Shown in pieces: positions 15,849-24,045 of a stretch of DNA of 64,000 nucleotides; position 1 is the first letter of the stretch; every line of letters begins with the position of its first letter. Made by a program: the position numbers and the translations under genes. The DNA comes from Betaproteobacteria bacterium (GTDB taxonomy: Bacteria; Pseudomonadota; Gammaproteobacteria; Burkholderiales; SG8-41): the NCBI GenBank assembly GCA_021732605.1, contig JAKFUS010000021.1, forward strand, positions 74,186-138,185. The letters run 5' to 3'. The notes under the pieces were generated by a model. That model ran no database searches and had not been told where the DNA came from. It saw only the letters and a program-made list of their open reading frames with translations.

Positions 15849-16958
15849 ATGCCTGAAGCAACGGATCATCACGTCAACAAAGTGCGCACGACCACCACGG
15901 TCACCGTAGCACAAGTCGACCAGTTTGACGAGATCATCGACGTTCGCTCCGAGGACGAATTCGCCGAGGACCACATTCCCGGTGCGGTCAATTATCCCGT
16001 CCTGAACAACGCCGAACGCGCCGAGGTCGGCACCATCTACAAACAGGTTTCTTCCTTCGACGCCAAAAAAATCGGCGCCGCAATGGTCAGCGCCAATATC
16101 GCGCGACACCTGCGCGAACAGTTGCTCGCGCGCCCGCGCGACTGGCGCCCTCTGGTGTATTGCTGGCGCGGCGGCGGCCGCAGCGGCGCCCTCGCCCATG
16201 TGCTGACGCAGATCGGCTGGCGCACCGGCCAGCTGGAGGGCGGCTACAAAACCTACAGGCGCACGGTCATTGATGAACTGCAGACTTTGCCGTCACGATT
16301 CGACTGGCGCGTGGTCTGCGGCATGACCGGCACCGGCAAAAGCCGGCTGCTGCGCGCGCTGCACGACCAGGGCGCCCAAGTCCTCGACCTCGAAGAACTC
16401 GCCCAGCACCGCGGTTCGGTGCTCGGTAACCTGCCCGACGCGCCGCAACCGGCGCAGAAAATGTTCGAAAGTCTGGTGTGGCATGCGCTGCGGCACTTCG
16501 ATCCCGAACGTCCGGTGTTCGTCGAATCAGAAAGCAAAAAAGTCGGCAACCTGCGCGTCCCGGAGAAGCTGATCGAAGCGATGTGGCAAAGCGCCTGCGT
16601 GGTCATCGAAGCCGACATGGCAGTACGGGTCGCGCTGCTGAAGGACGAATACGCGCATTTCCTCAGCGATACCGCCCTGCTCAACACCCAGCTCGACTGC
16701 CTGCGCCAGCTCTACGGCGGTACGGTCATCGATGATTGGCAGGCTCTCGCCCGCAATCAGTCCTGGGATCAGCTCACCGCGGAACTGCTGATCAGGCATT
16801 ACGATCCTGCTTATACGCGCGCCATCAACAGCCACTATCCGCGACTGCCGCTGGCCTCGCGTTTTGTACTCACCGCTCATTCAGAGGCGGCCATGACGCA
16901 ACTCGCCTGCGATGTGCTGGCAGAAACGACTGCAATGACCGGAACCGCCGCCCGGTAG
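15849..16958 (+). CDS. selU: tRNA 2-selenouridine synthase SelU (MnmH)
   Basis: 369 residues. The N-terminal rhodanese domain (about 20-135) has the catalytic cysteine in YCWRGGGRSG (C105), and the second half has a P-loop GMTGTGKS near residue 160. The enzyme replaces sulfur with selenium in 2-thiouridine at the tRNA wobble position, using selenophosphate from SelD and a geranylated intermediate. It is divergent from selD, so the selenophosphate donor and user are linked. It converges with ugd, with only 11 nt between the stops. Confidence 0.96.
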   Translation: MPEATDHHVNKVRTTTTVTVAQVDQFDEIIDVRSEDEFAEDHIPGAVNYPVLNNAERAEVGTIYKQVSSFDAKKIGAAMVSANIARHLREQLLARPRDWRPLVYCWRGGGRSGALAHVLTQIGWRTGQLEGGYKTYRRTVIDELQTLPSRFDWRVVCGMTGTGKSRLLRALHDQGAQVLDLEELAQHRGSVLGNLPDAPQPAQKMFESLVWHALRHFDPERPVFVESESKKVGNLRVPEKLIEAMWQSACVVIEADMAVRVALLKDEYAHFLSDTALLNTQLDCLRQLYGGTVIDDWQALARNQSWDQLTAELLIRHYDPAYTRAINSHYPRLPLASRFVLTAHSEAAMTQLACDVLAETTAMTGTAAR

Positions 16959-16969
16959 CAGTCCGCCGG

Positions 16970-18379
16970 CTAAACTGTCGCGACGCCGGCTTTCTCCGCG
17001 CAGCGCACCGGCCAGGCGGTGGTTTCCGGGACTTGCGCCAGCGCCGCGCCGCGGCCTACCCCGCAATACTCAAAACCCAGCGCGCGCATCTGCTGCGGTT
17101 CGTACTGATTGCGCCCGTCAACGATCAGGCGGCCGCGCATGCGGGCTTTCATGGCGTCGAAATCGGGCGAGCGGAAGGGTTTCCATTCCGTCGCCAGCAC
17201 CAGCGCATCTACGCCGTCGAGCGCCAGATAGGGATCATCCGCGAATTGCAGTGCCCCCGAGACCAGCCACGCCGCCGGCAACTCCTCACGCGCCCGCGGC
17301 ATGGCCACCGGATCATAGGCCAGCACCCGTGCACCAGCAGCCAGCAGATCACCAATGATCGCAATGGCCGGCGCTTCGCGAAGGTCATCCGTGTTGGGCT
17401 TGAACGACAGACCCCAGACGGCAAAGCGCCGGCCCTGCAGGCGGTGTCCATAGCGCTCGGCGATGACTTCGGATGCCCATTGTTTCTGCGCTTCATTGGT
17501 GCGGGTCACTGCGGCCAGGATATTGGGCTCGACTTTGGCCTGCCGCGCCATGTCGATCAGCGCGCGCACATCTTTGGGAAAACACGAACCGCCGTAGCCG
17601 CAGCCGGCGTAGAGGTAGGAATAACCGATGCGCGTGTCGGAACCGATGCCGCGCCGCACGTTTTCGATATCCGCACCCAGCGCGTCGCACAGCTTTGCCA
17701 TCTCGTTCATGAACGAAATCCGTGTCGCCAGCATCGCATTGGCTGCGTATTTGGTCAGTTCGGCATCGCGCACACCCATCACGATCAGCCGCTCATGGTT
17801 GCGCACGAACGGCGCATACAGTCCGCGCATCACGCGCTCGGCGCGTTCGCCATCGGATCCGATGATGACGCGGTCCGGGTTCATGAAATCATGCACTGCC
17901 GTACCTTCGCGCAGGAATTCGGGATTGGCCACCACATCGTGCGAGTACGTCAGGCCGCGCTGCGCTGCTGCGCGGTCGAGAACATCGCGGATACGCTGCA
18001 CAGTGCCCACCGGCGCCGTGGACTTGTTGACCACGACGCAGCCGGGCGGCATGTGCTGTCCGATTTCGACTGCCGAGGCCATCACATGACGGGTGTCGGC
18101 ACCGCCATGCGCCAGTGGCGGCGTGCCCACGGCAATAAACACCACCTCGGCGTCGGCCAGGGCTGCGCGTGGATCGCTGGTGAAGGACAGGCGGCGCTGT
18201 TGTGAATTGCGCTGTGCCAGCGACTCGAGACCGGGCTCGAAAAAAGGCAGGATGCCCAGCCGCAGTTGCGCCACTTTTCGCGCATCACTGTCGACACAAG
18301 TGACCAGATTGCCCATCTCGGCCAGACACGCCCCCGTGACCAGGCCCACATACCCGCATCCCATCACCACGATATTCAT
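16970..18379 (-). CDS. ugd: UDP-glucose 6-dehydrogenase
   Basis: 469 residues from the ATG at 18379. The Rossmann motif MGCGYVGLVTG is at 6-16, NPEFLREGTA and the central dimer helix are intact, and the catalytic cysteine is C266 in GYGGSCFPKD. It oxidises UDP-glucose to UDP-glucuronate with two NAD+, feeding capsule, exopolysaccharide or lipid A sugar synthesis. The frame is open upstream to 18697 but that extension covers the repeat region and part of the divergent peroxiredoxin gene and is not conserved in character. No glycosyltransferase genes are adjacent. Confidence 0.95.
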   Translation of the reverse strand: MNIVVMGCGYVGLVTGACLAEMGNLVTCVDSDARKVAQLRLGILPFFEPGLESLAQRNSQQRRLSFTSDPRAALADAEVVFIAVGTPPLAHGGADTRHVMASAVEIGQHMPPGCVVVNKSTAPVGTVQRIRDVLDRAAAQRGLTYSHDVVANPEFLREGTAVHDFMNPDRVIIGSDGERAERVMRGLYAPFVRNHERLIVMGVRDAELTKYAANAMLATRISFMNEMAKLCDALGADIENVRRGIGSDTRIGYSYLYAGCGYGGSCFPKDVRALIDMARQAKVEPNILAAVTRTNEAQKQWASEVIAERYGHRLQGRRFAVWGLSFKPNTDDLREAPAIAIIGDLLAAGARVLAYDPVAMPRAREELPAAWLVSGALQFADDPYLALDGVDALVLATEWKPFRSPDFDAMKARMRGRLIVDGRNQYEPQQMRALGFEYCGVGRGAALAQVPETTAWPVRCAEKAGVATV

Positions 18380-18415
18380 GATATCCGCTCCGGTGCAATT
18401 AAAAATTCCGGGCCG

Positions 18416-18450
18416 CAGCCCCGGGTCACAGCCCCGGGTCACAGCCCCGA
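18416..18450. repeat. 13-bp tandem repeat upstream of ugd
   Basis: Two full copies of CAGCCCCGGGTCA (18416-18428 and 18429-18441) and a 9-base partial third. They lie in the 247-bp gap between the divergent ugd and peroxiredoxin genes, which must hold both promoters. Apart from this repeat I see no clear site in the gap. Confidence 0.85.
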
Positions 18451-18626
18451 TTGCACCGATGATCGTCAAGCGACGTTGCCGCAATAAGTCAAGCACATGA
18501 CATATTGGCTGCAATGCGTCGCGGCAATGCCGTCGCGACCGGCTCCGGCAACAAGCTGTTGCGCGACGCAAAGAATTGAGCCAAGATATCTGCAAGTTCA
18601 CTACCGTAGCCCACAGACTCATCAGC

Positions 18627-19097
18627 GTGCCGGATAAATCTGCAACTGCGCCCGCACCGGATTTCGAGCTCCCTGCCACGGGAGGCAAGACTTTCAAGCT
18701 TGGCGCCCTGCGCGGCCAGACGGTAGTCCTCTACTTCTACCCCAAAGACAACACTCCCGGCTGCACCACCGAAGGCCAGCAGTTCCGCGACCTCTATCCG
18801 CAGTTCATCAAGGCCGGCTGCGCGGTATACGGCATTTCACGCGACACCCTGAAGTCGCACGAAAACTTCAAGGCCAAGATGTCTTTCCCGTTCGAGCTGC
18901 TGAGCGACGCCGATGAAATCGCCTGCAAGCTGTTCGACGTGATCAAGATGAAAAACATGTATGGCAAACAAGTGCGCGGCATCCAGCGCAGCACGTTTGT
19001 CATCGACAGTAACGGCATGATTCGCCGCGAGTGGCGCGGCGTGAAAGTGCCCGGGCATGCGCAGGAGGTGCTGGAATTCGTAAAAACCCTGACCTGA
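18627..19097 (+). CDS. bcp: Peroxiredoxin, Bcp/PrxQ type
   Basis: 156 residues from the GTG at 18627, matching the family's usual length; an open frame back to a TTG at 18576 adds residues unlike the family. It reduces hydrogen peroxide and organic hydroperoxides with thioredoxin-type donors. The active-site segment FYPKDNTPGCTTEGQQFRD carries the peroxidatic Cys46. E. coli Bcp has a resolving cysteine five residues later; here that position is not cysteine, leaving C65 or an external thiol as possible resolver. It is divergent from ugd and 76 nt upstream of the PhoH-like gene. Confidence 0.92.
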   Translation: MPDKSATAPAPDFELPATGGKTFKLGALRGQTVVLYFYPKDNTPGCTTEGQQFRDLYPQFIKAGCAVYGISRDTLKSHENFKAKMSFPFELLSDADEIACKLFDVIKMKNMYGKQVRGIQRSTFVIDSNGMIRREWRGVKVPGHAQEVLEFVKTLT

Positions 19098-19173
19098 CCT
19101 CCCGGGCATCCGTTTCCGCAGTACTCGTATTGCGTTTCATTCGTTTTCCTTCACCCCGACCCCCTGGAGGCCC

Positions 19174-20613
19174 ATGATTCAGCGCAACAAGGCTGCACCC
19201 TCGTCTGCCGTTGTCACCCGTATCTCCAGCGCCGCCACCAAGCTGTTCGTGCTCGACACCAACGTGATGATGCACGATCCGACCAGCCTGTTCCGTTTCG
19301 AGGAACATGACATCTTCATCCCGATGGCGACCCTCGAGGAACTCGACGGCAACAAAAAGGGCATGTCGGAGGTGTCGCGCAACGCGCGCCAGGCCAGCCG
19401 TTACCTCGACGAACTGGTCGGTGCGCTGCAGGGCGACATCACCGGTGGCATTCCGCTGGAATTGCACGGCGACAAGGCAGCGACCGGCCGGGTGTTCCTG
19501 CAGACCGAGGCCATCAACAGCCAGTTGCCGGCCAGCCTGCCCAGCGGCAAGGCCGACAATCAGATCATCGGCGTGGTCAAACACCTGCAGGAAATTCACG
19601 CCAAGCGGCAGGTCATCCTGGTGTCGAAAGACATCAACATGCGCATCAAGGCCCGCGCGCTGGGTCTGGCCGCCGAGGATTATTTCAACGACAAGGTTCT
19701 CGAAGACACCGACCTGCTCTACACCGGCATCTGCGCGCTGCCGGCGGATTTCTGGGACACCCATGGCAAGGACATGGAATCCTGGCAGCAGGCCGGACAC
19801 ACCTATTACCGGGTGCACGGCCCGCTGTGCCGCAGCCTGCTGGTCAACCAGTTTGTTTATCTCGAGGGCGACCAGCCGTTCCAGGCCCAGGTGCGCGAGG
19901 TCAGCGGCAAAACCGCGATCCTGCAGACGCTGAAGGACCACAGTCACCAGCGCAATAATGTCTGGGGGATTACCGCGCGCAACCGCGAGCAGAATTTCGC
20001 GCTGAATGCACTGATGAATCCTGACATCGACTTCATCACCCTGCTCGGCCAGGCCGGCAGCGGCAAGACGCTGATGACGCTGGCAGCCGGACTTGCACAA
20101 ACCCTGGATGAAAAACTGTTCTCGGAAATCATCTTCACCCGCGTCACCGTGCCGGTGGGCGAAGACATTGGCTTCCTGCCCGGGACCGAAGAGGAAAAAA
20201 TGAATCCGTGGATGGGCGCGCTGGAAGACAACCTCGACGTGCTCAACAAGACCGATGACGAGGCCGGCGAATGGGGGCGTGCGGCAACCCGCGACCTGAT
20301 CCGCTCGCGGATCAAGGTCAAGTCGCTGAATTTCATGCGCGGCCGCACTTTCCTCAACAAGTTCCTGGTCATCGACGAGGCACAGAATCTGACACCGAAA
20401 CAGATGAAAACCCTGATCACCCGCGCCGGGCCCGGCACCAAGGTCATCTGCCTCGGCAACATTTCGCAGATTGACACGCCGTACCTGACCGAGGGCAGTT
20501 CAGGACTGACTTATGTGGTGGACAGGATGAAGGGCTGGCAGCACGGCGGCCATATCACGCTGATGCGCGGCGAACGCTCGCGGCTGGCCGATCACGCGTC
20601 CGAGGCGCTGTGA
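19174..20613 (+). CDS. PIN-PhoH fusion protein (YlaK-like ATPase)
   Basis: 479 residues, preceded by TGGAGGCCC as ribosome binding site. The N-terminal PIN nuclease domain starts with VLDTNVMMHD (about 26-35) and contains EELDGNKKG. The C-terminal PhoH ATPase domain has Walker A GQAGSGKT near residue 292 and Walker B FLVIDEAQNLTPKQ. PIN-PhoH proteins are proposed RNA helicase-nucleases and occur in PIN-PhoH toxin-antitoxin-like loci in mycobacteria; no partner gene is adjacent here. It ends 63 bp from the convergent dnaB stop. Confidence 0.9.
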   Translation: MIQRNKAAPSSAVVTRISSAATKLFVLDTNVMMHDPTSLFRFEEHDIFIPMATLEELDGNKKGMSEVSRNARQASRYLDELVGALQGDITGGIPLELHGDKAATGRVFLQTEAINSQLPASLPSGKADNQIIGVVKHLQEIHAKRQVILVSKDINMRIKARALGLAAEDYFNDKVLEDTDLLYTGICALPADFWDTHGKDMESWQQAGHTYYRVHGPLCRSLLVNQFVYLEGDQPFQAQVREVSGKTAILQTLKDHSHQRNNVWGITARNREQNFALNALMNPDIDFITLLGQAGSGKTLMTLAAGLAQTLDEKLFSEIIFTRVTVPVGEDIGFLPGTEEEKMNPWMGALEDNLDVLNKTDDEAGEWGRAATRDLIRSRIKVKSLNFMRGRTFLNKFLVIDEAQNLTPKQMKTLITRAGPGTKVICLGNISQIDTPYLTEGSSGLTYVVDRMKGWQHGGHITLMRGERSRLADHASEAL

Positions 20614-20676
20614 TGCAAGGAAGGGATTAGCTGAGATGCGCTGAATGCGCGCTGAATGTACGCCGGGGGCGACCGG

Positions 20677-22074
20677 TCAGAACGAACTGTCGCCGCCGGC
20701 GTAACTCTCGAAGCGGGTATGGCGCCCGAGGAAGGTCAGGTCGATTTTTCCGACCGGGCCGTTACGCTGCTTGGCGATGATGATTTCGGCGATGCCCTTG
20801 CGCGGCGTGTCCTGGTTGTAGACTTCGTCGCGGTAGATGAACAGGATTACGTCGGCGTCCTGCTCAATGGCGCCGGACTCGCGCAGATCCGACATCATCG
20901 GCCGTTTGTCCTGACGTGAATCGACACTGCGGTTCAATTGCGACAGCGCGATCACCGGCACCTTGAGTTCCTTGGCCAGACCCTTCAATCCCCGCGATAT
21001 CTCGGCGATCTCGGTGGCGCGGTTCTCTTCACGGCCGCCCGAGGTGCCCGACATCAGTTGCAGGTAGTCGATCACGATCAGCGACAAGCCGCCGCACTGG
21101 CGGTGCAACCGGCGCGCGCGTGAGCGCACTTCCAGTGCATTCAGCCCGGCAGTATCGTCGATGAAAATCTGCGCATCATTGAGCTTGCCTACCGCATCCA
21201 CCAGCCGCGGCCAGTCCTCTTCCTTGAACGTGCCGGTACGCAACTGGTGCTGGTCCACACGCCCCACGGAACCGATCATCCGCATCGCCAGCTGTGGACC
21301 CGACATCTCCATGCTGAACACGGCGACGGCTTTTTTGCTCTCCAGCGCAGCGTGCTCCACCATGTTCATCGCCAGCGCGGTCTTGCCCATCGACGGCCGC
21401 CCGGCAATGATGATCAGCTCGCCCTGCTGCAGGCCCGAGGTGTAACGATCAAGATCGACATAACCCGTCGACAGGCCGATCACATCATTCTTGTTTTCGC
21501 GGCTGTAGAGCATGTCGATGCGCTCTACGGTCTCTGTCAGCAAGGGATCAATCTTGACGAAACCCTGCTTGGTCTTGGCCCCCGCCTCGGCGATCTGGAA
21601 CACCTTGCCCTCGGCTTCGTCGATCAACACCAGCGCGTCCTTGCCGCTGGGCGTGTAAGCAGAATCGGCAATCGCAGTACCGACAGCAGCCAGGTTGCGC
21701 AGGATGGAGCGCTCACGCACGATCTCGCCGTAACGGCGGATGTTGGCCGCACTCGGCGTGTTCAGCGCCAGTGAGCCGATGTATGCCTGCCCACCGACAT
21801 CTGCCAGCTTGCCGCTGCGCTCGAGGCTCTCGGCGACAGTCAGTGCATCCGCCGGTTTGTTGTGGTCAACGAGCTGCGCGATGTGCTGGAAAATCGTGCG
21901 GTGATCGGCACGGTAAAAATCGGCTTCGTTGACGACATCGGCAATACGTTCCCATGCCGCGTTATCGAGCAGCAGTCCACCGAGCACCGACTGCTCGGCT
22001 TCGACGGAATGCGGCGGTGTGCGCACGGCATCCAGCTGCGCATCTTTGGTAATCGGGGTGACGAGCTGAACCAT
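20677..22074 (-). CDS. dnaB: Replicative DNA helicase DnaB
   Basis: 465 residues. The N-terminal primase-interacting domain (PHSVEAEQSVLGGLLLDN onward, about 20-125) and the RecA-like motor with Walker A GRPSMGKTA near residue 210, VIDYLQLM, and the arginine-finger region RSGAIEQDAD are all present. The hexameric helicase unwinds DNA 5' to 3' at the fork. It lies downstream of rplI in the conserved rpsF-priB-rpsR-rplI-dnaB order but is separated from rplI by a strong terminator and 231 bp, so it likely has its own promoter. Confidence 0.97.
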   Translation of the reverse strand: MVQLVTPITKDAQLDAVRTPPHSVEAEQSVLGGLLLDNAAWERIADVVNEADFYRADHRTIFQHIAQLVDHNKPADALTVAESLERSGKLADVGGQAYIGSLALNTPSAANIRRYGEIVRERSILRNLAAVGTAIADSAYTPSGKDALVLIDEAEGKVFQIAEAGAKTKQGFVKIDPLLTETVERIDMLYSRENKNDVIGLSTGYVDLDRYTSGLQQGELIIIAGRPSMGKTALAMNMVEHAALESKKAVAVFSMEMSGPQLAMRMIGSVGRVDQHQLRTGTFKEEDWPRLVDAVGKLNDAQIFIDDTAGLNALEVRSRARRLHRQCGGLSLIVIDYLQLMSGTSGGREENRATEIAEISRGLKGLAKELKVPVIALSQLNRSVDSRQDKRPMMSDLRESGAIEQDADVILFIYRDEVYNQDTPRKGIAEIIIAKQRNGPVGKIDLTFLGRHTRFESYAGGDSSF

Positions 22075-22084
22075 CTGGATGGAT

Positions 22085-22114
22085 ATTATATAACCTATTG
22101 TTTTTAAAGGTTAA
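22085..22114 (-). promoter_or_regulatory. Candidate dnaB promoter
   Basis: On the minus strand a perfect TATAAT (22090-22085) follows TTAACC (22114-22109) with an 18-bp spacer. Transcription would start only a few bases before the dnaB ATG at 22074, giving an almost leaderless mRNA. The region is strikingly AT-rich for this genome. Confidence 0.4.
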
Positions 22115-22237
22115 TTTAATTGCCGTCGATGATAAGTAAATGTGGCGGAAACGTGGCAATAACGCAGCAAAAAAAGTGGAAAACGCAGCAAAACGTTCTT
22201 GAAATCGTATTATCAGCCTGCGATCAATTCAATGTAC

Positions 22238-22271
22238 AGAAAAAAAAGGGCTGTCGCCAGCCCTTTTTCTG
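22238..22271 (-). terminator. Intrinsic terminator after rplI
   Basis: Stem GGGCTG/CAGCCC (22248-22253 with 22258-22263) with a 4-nt loop, flanked by an A-run (plus strand) on one side and a T-run on the other. It ends the rpsF-priB-rpsR-rplI transcript. The symmetrical A and T tracts would let it work in both directions. Confidence 0.88.
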
Positions 22272-22305
22272 TACCGCAAAAAACCGTTTTGATTCAGTGA
22301 CGTGA

Positions 22306-22758
22306 CTACGCGGCATCCCCGAGCACCGACACGGTGATCGACACGATCACATCGGTATGCAGCGCCACTTTCAGCGGAAAGTCACCGATCGTTTTCAGTG
22401 AGCCTTCCGGCATGCGAATCGACGCCTTCTGCACTTCGAAACCGAGGGTTTTCAGCGCGTCTGAAATGTCGGAATTGGTGACTGAGCCGAACAGCTTGCC
22501 ATCGACGCCGGCCTTTTGCGTGATCTGCACCATCAGGCCTTCCAGCTTGGCCGATTTTTCCTGCGCCTGCGACAGAATTTCGGCCTGCGCCTTTTCGAGC
22601 TCGGCACGGCGCTTTTCGAATTCCGCCATGTTGACGGTCGTCGCGCGCTTGGCCTTGCCCTGCGGGATCAGGAAATTGCGGGCATAGCCGTCCTTGACGC
22701 GAACCACATCACCCAGCGTGCCCAGGTTCGTAACTTTTTCAAGCAGTATGACTTGCAT
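22306..22758 (-). CDS. rplI: Ribosomal protein bL9
   Basis: 150 residues, the standard length. The N-terminal domain begins [19 protein letters not shown] and contains the expected [16 protein letters not shown] motif, which binds 23S rRNA. The long connecting helix and the C-terminal domain ([13 protein letters not shown]) are intact. It is the last gene before the terminator at 22238-22271, ten bases after rpsR. Confidence 0.97.
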   Translation of the reverse strand: MQVILLEKVTNLGTLGDVVRVKDGYARNFLIPQGKAKRATTVNMAEFEKRRAELEKAQAEILSQAQEKSAKLEGLMVQITQKAGVDGKLFGSVTNSDISDALKTLGFEVQKASIRMPEGSLKTIGDFPLKVALHTDVIVSITVSVLGDAA

Positions 22759-22768
22759 GTCTGGCCTC

Positions 22769-23068
22769 TCAGTGCAGGTCGGTGTACGGCAGCAGCGCCA
22801 GGAAGCGCGCGCGTTTCACCGCAATCGACAACTGGCGCTGGAAACGCGCCTTGGTGCCCGTGATCCGGGCCGGGATGATCCTGCCGTTTTCGTTGATGAA
22901 GTCCTTCAGGATGTTGATGTCCTTGTAGTCCACCTGCTTGATGCCTTCAGCAGTGAACCGGCAGAACTTGCGGCGACGAAAAAGGGCATTGCCTTTTTTG
23001 CGGCCGTCCTTGCCCTTGCCTTTACCCTTGAACTTCCCTTTACCACCACTTCCGCCCAATCTAGGCAT
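22769..23068 (-). CDS. rpsR: Ribosomal protein bS18 with basic N-terminal extension
   Basis: 99 residues, longer than the 75-90 typical of the family. The core from about residue 29 ([10 protein letters not shown], then [13 protein letters not shown] and the [12 protein letters not shown] end) is canonical. The first 27 residues are Gly- and Lys-rich ([13 protein letters not shown]) and unusual. AGGAAACG just before the ATG at 23068 supports the long start, and no other ATG precedes the core. bS18 binds the small subunit platform next to bS6, whose gene is two upstream. Confidence 0.95.
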   Translation of the reverse strand: MPRLGGSGGKGKFKGKGKGKDGRKKGNALFRRRKFCRFTAEGIKQVDYKDINILKDFINENGRIIPARITGTKARFQRQLSIAVKRARFLALLPYTDLH

Positions 23069-23143
23069 ATCGTTTCCTTTTTTAACTTATCGATTTTTTC
23101 CAAAAACATGACAGCCTCGGCAGAGGCATGTTTGTGTCATTAT

Positions 23144-23449
23144 TTATGAAACTTTCAATAATTCCATGTTCGTGACATGAAGGACCACTTGCCTGCTCAT
23201 GCGATGCTTGCGATTCAGGAACCCCTGCACCGTGACCTGACAACCCTGGCGCATTTGCGCAATGCGAGTGGCCATGTCTCCCGTGGCCTTGGCCGGCATG
23301 TCGAATTCAACCTGGCGCTGGTTACCTGCCTCGGTCTGACTGGAGGCATGGGCCAGGGTGAAATCTACAACCGGCAGTCCGGCGGGCGTGTGGCGCAGCG
23401 GATCAATCGCGGTCAGAGTTGCACTCAAGCTGACCGTATTTCCGCTCAC
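23144..23449 (-). CDS. priB: Primosomal replication protein PriB
   Basis: 101 residues, a single OB fold related to single-stranded DNA-binding protein. It has the N-terminal LSATLTAIDPLRHTPAGLPV, the strand VDFTLAHASSQ, and the C-terminal MSRQVVLHVTNMELL. PriB helps PriA restart stalled forks. Its place between rpsF and rpsR is conserved in beta- and gammaproteobacteria. It begins 14 nt after the rpsF stop. The start codon at 23449 gives the expected length. Confidence 0.93.
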   Translation of the reverse strand: MSGNTVSLSATLTAIDPLRHTPAGLPVVDFTLAHASSQTEAGNQRQVEFDMPAKATGDMATRIAQMRQGCQVTVQGFLNRKHRMSRQVVLHVTNMELLKVS

Positions 23450-23463
23450 TTATTGCAGCCTGC

Positions 23464-23862
23464 TCAGGCAGCACTCTCCACGACGGCAGGCGCAGCAGCA
23501 GGCACCGGTTTGACCGCATCGTCAGTGCTGACCGGACGCGATTTCTCTTCGCGCATCATCACCGACGGGCCGGTGACGGCTTCGTCCATGGTGACCGTCA
23601 GGTGGCGCAGCACGGCATCGTTGAACTTGAACGCGTGTTCCAGTTCGAGCAGCGTTTCATTGTCGCACTCGATGTTCATGAGTACGTAATGCGCCTTGTG
23701 CAGTTTCTGGATCGGGTAGGTCAGCTGGCGGCGGCCCCAGTCTTCGAGGCGATGCATCGTGCCCTTGTGGGCGGCAATCATCTGGCGATAACGTTCAATC
23801 ATCGCCGGCACTTGTTCGCTTTGGTCCGGATGGACGATCAAAACGATCTCGTAATGTCGCAT
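23464..23862 (-). CDS. rpsF: Ribosomal protein bS6
   Basis: 132 residues. The fold begins [18 protein letters not shown] and includes [21 protein letters not shown] and [10 protein letters not shown], all standard. The C-terminal 35 residues are an Ala/Val/Pro-rich tail, of the kind modified by RimK in some bacteria, though no poly-glutamate acceptor end is visible. It is the first gene of the rpsF-priB-rpsR-rplI operon, with AAGGAG just upstream of the start at 23862. In other bacteria the bS6:bS18 complex can bind this leader. Confidence 0.96.
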   Translation of the reverse strand: MRHYEIVLIVHPDQSEQVPAMIERYRQMIAAHKGTMHRLEDWGRRQLTYPIQKLHKAHYVLMNIECDNETLLELEHAFKFNDAVLRHLTVTMDEAVTGPSVMMREEKSRPVSTDDAVKPVPAAAPAVVESAA

Positions 23863-23945
23863 TTATAGTCTCCTTATGGGCTAGTTGGGCCGCCCGTGAT
23901 GCGAGCACGGTGCGGCAAGGATGGTGTTTCTCAAAACGTTTTTAC

Positions 23946-23973
23946 AAAAAACCAGCGCGGCCTGAAGCCGCGC
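23946..23973 (-). terminator. Intrinsic terminator after the TpsB gene
   Basis: A 7-bp GC stem (23955-23961 with 23967-23973, loop CTGAA) is followed on the minus strand by TGGTTTTTTG. It lies about 75 nt past the stop at 24046 and insulates the rpsF operon, whose promoter must lie between 23863 and 23945. Confidence 0.8.
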
Positions 23974-24045
23974 GGGAGGGCGGATTATACCGGAACCGCT
24001 TCAGGAATCAAGGGCTTGTACAGCCCTGAAAACGATGCGCAGGGA

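Noticed and set aside
18380-18697. Longer ugd frame with 106 extra N-terminal residues
   Set aside because: It covers the 13-bp repeat and the start of the divergent peroxiredoxin gene; the Rossmann motif begins six residues after the ATG at 18379 as expected.
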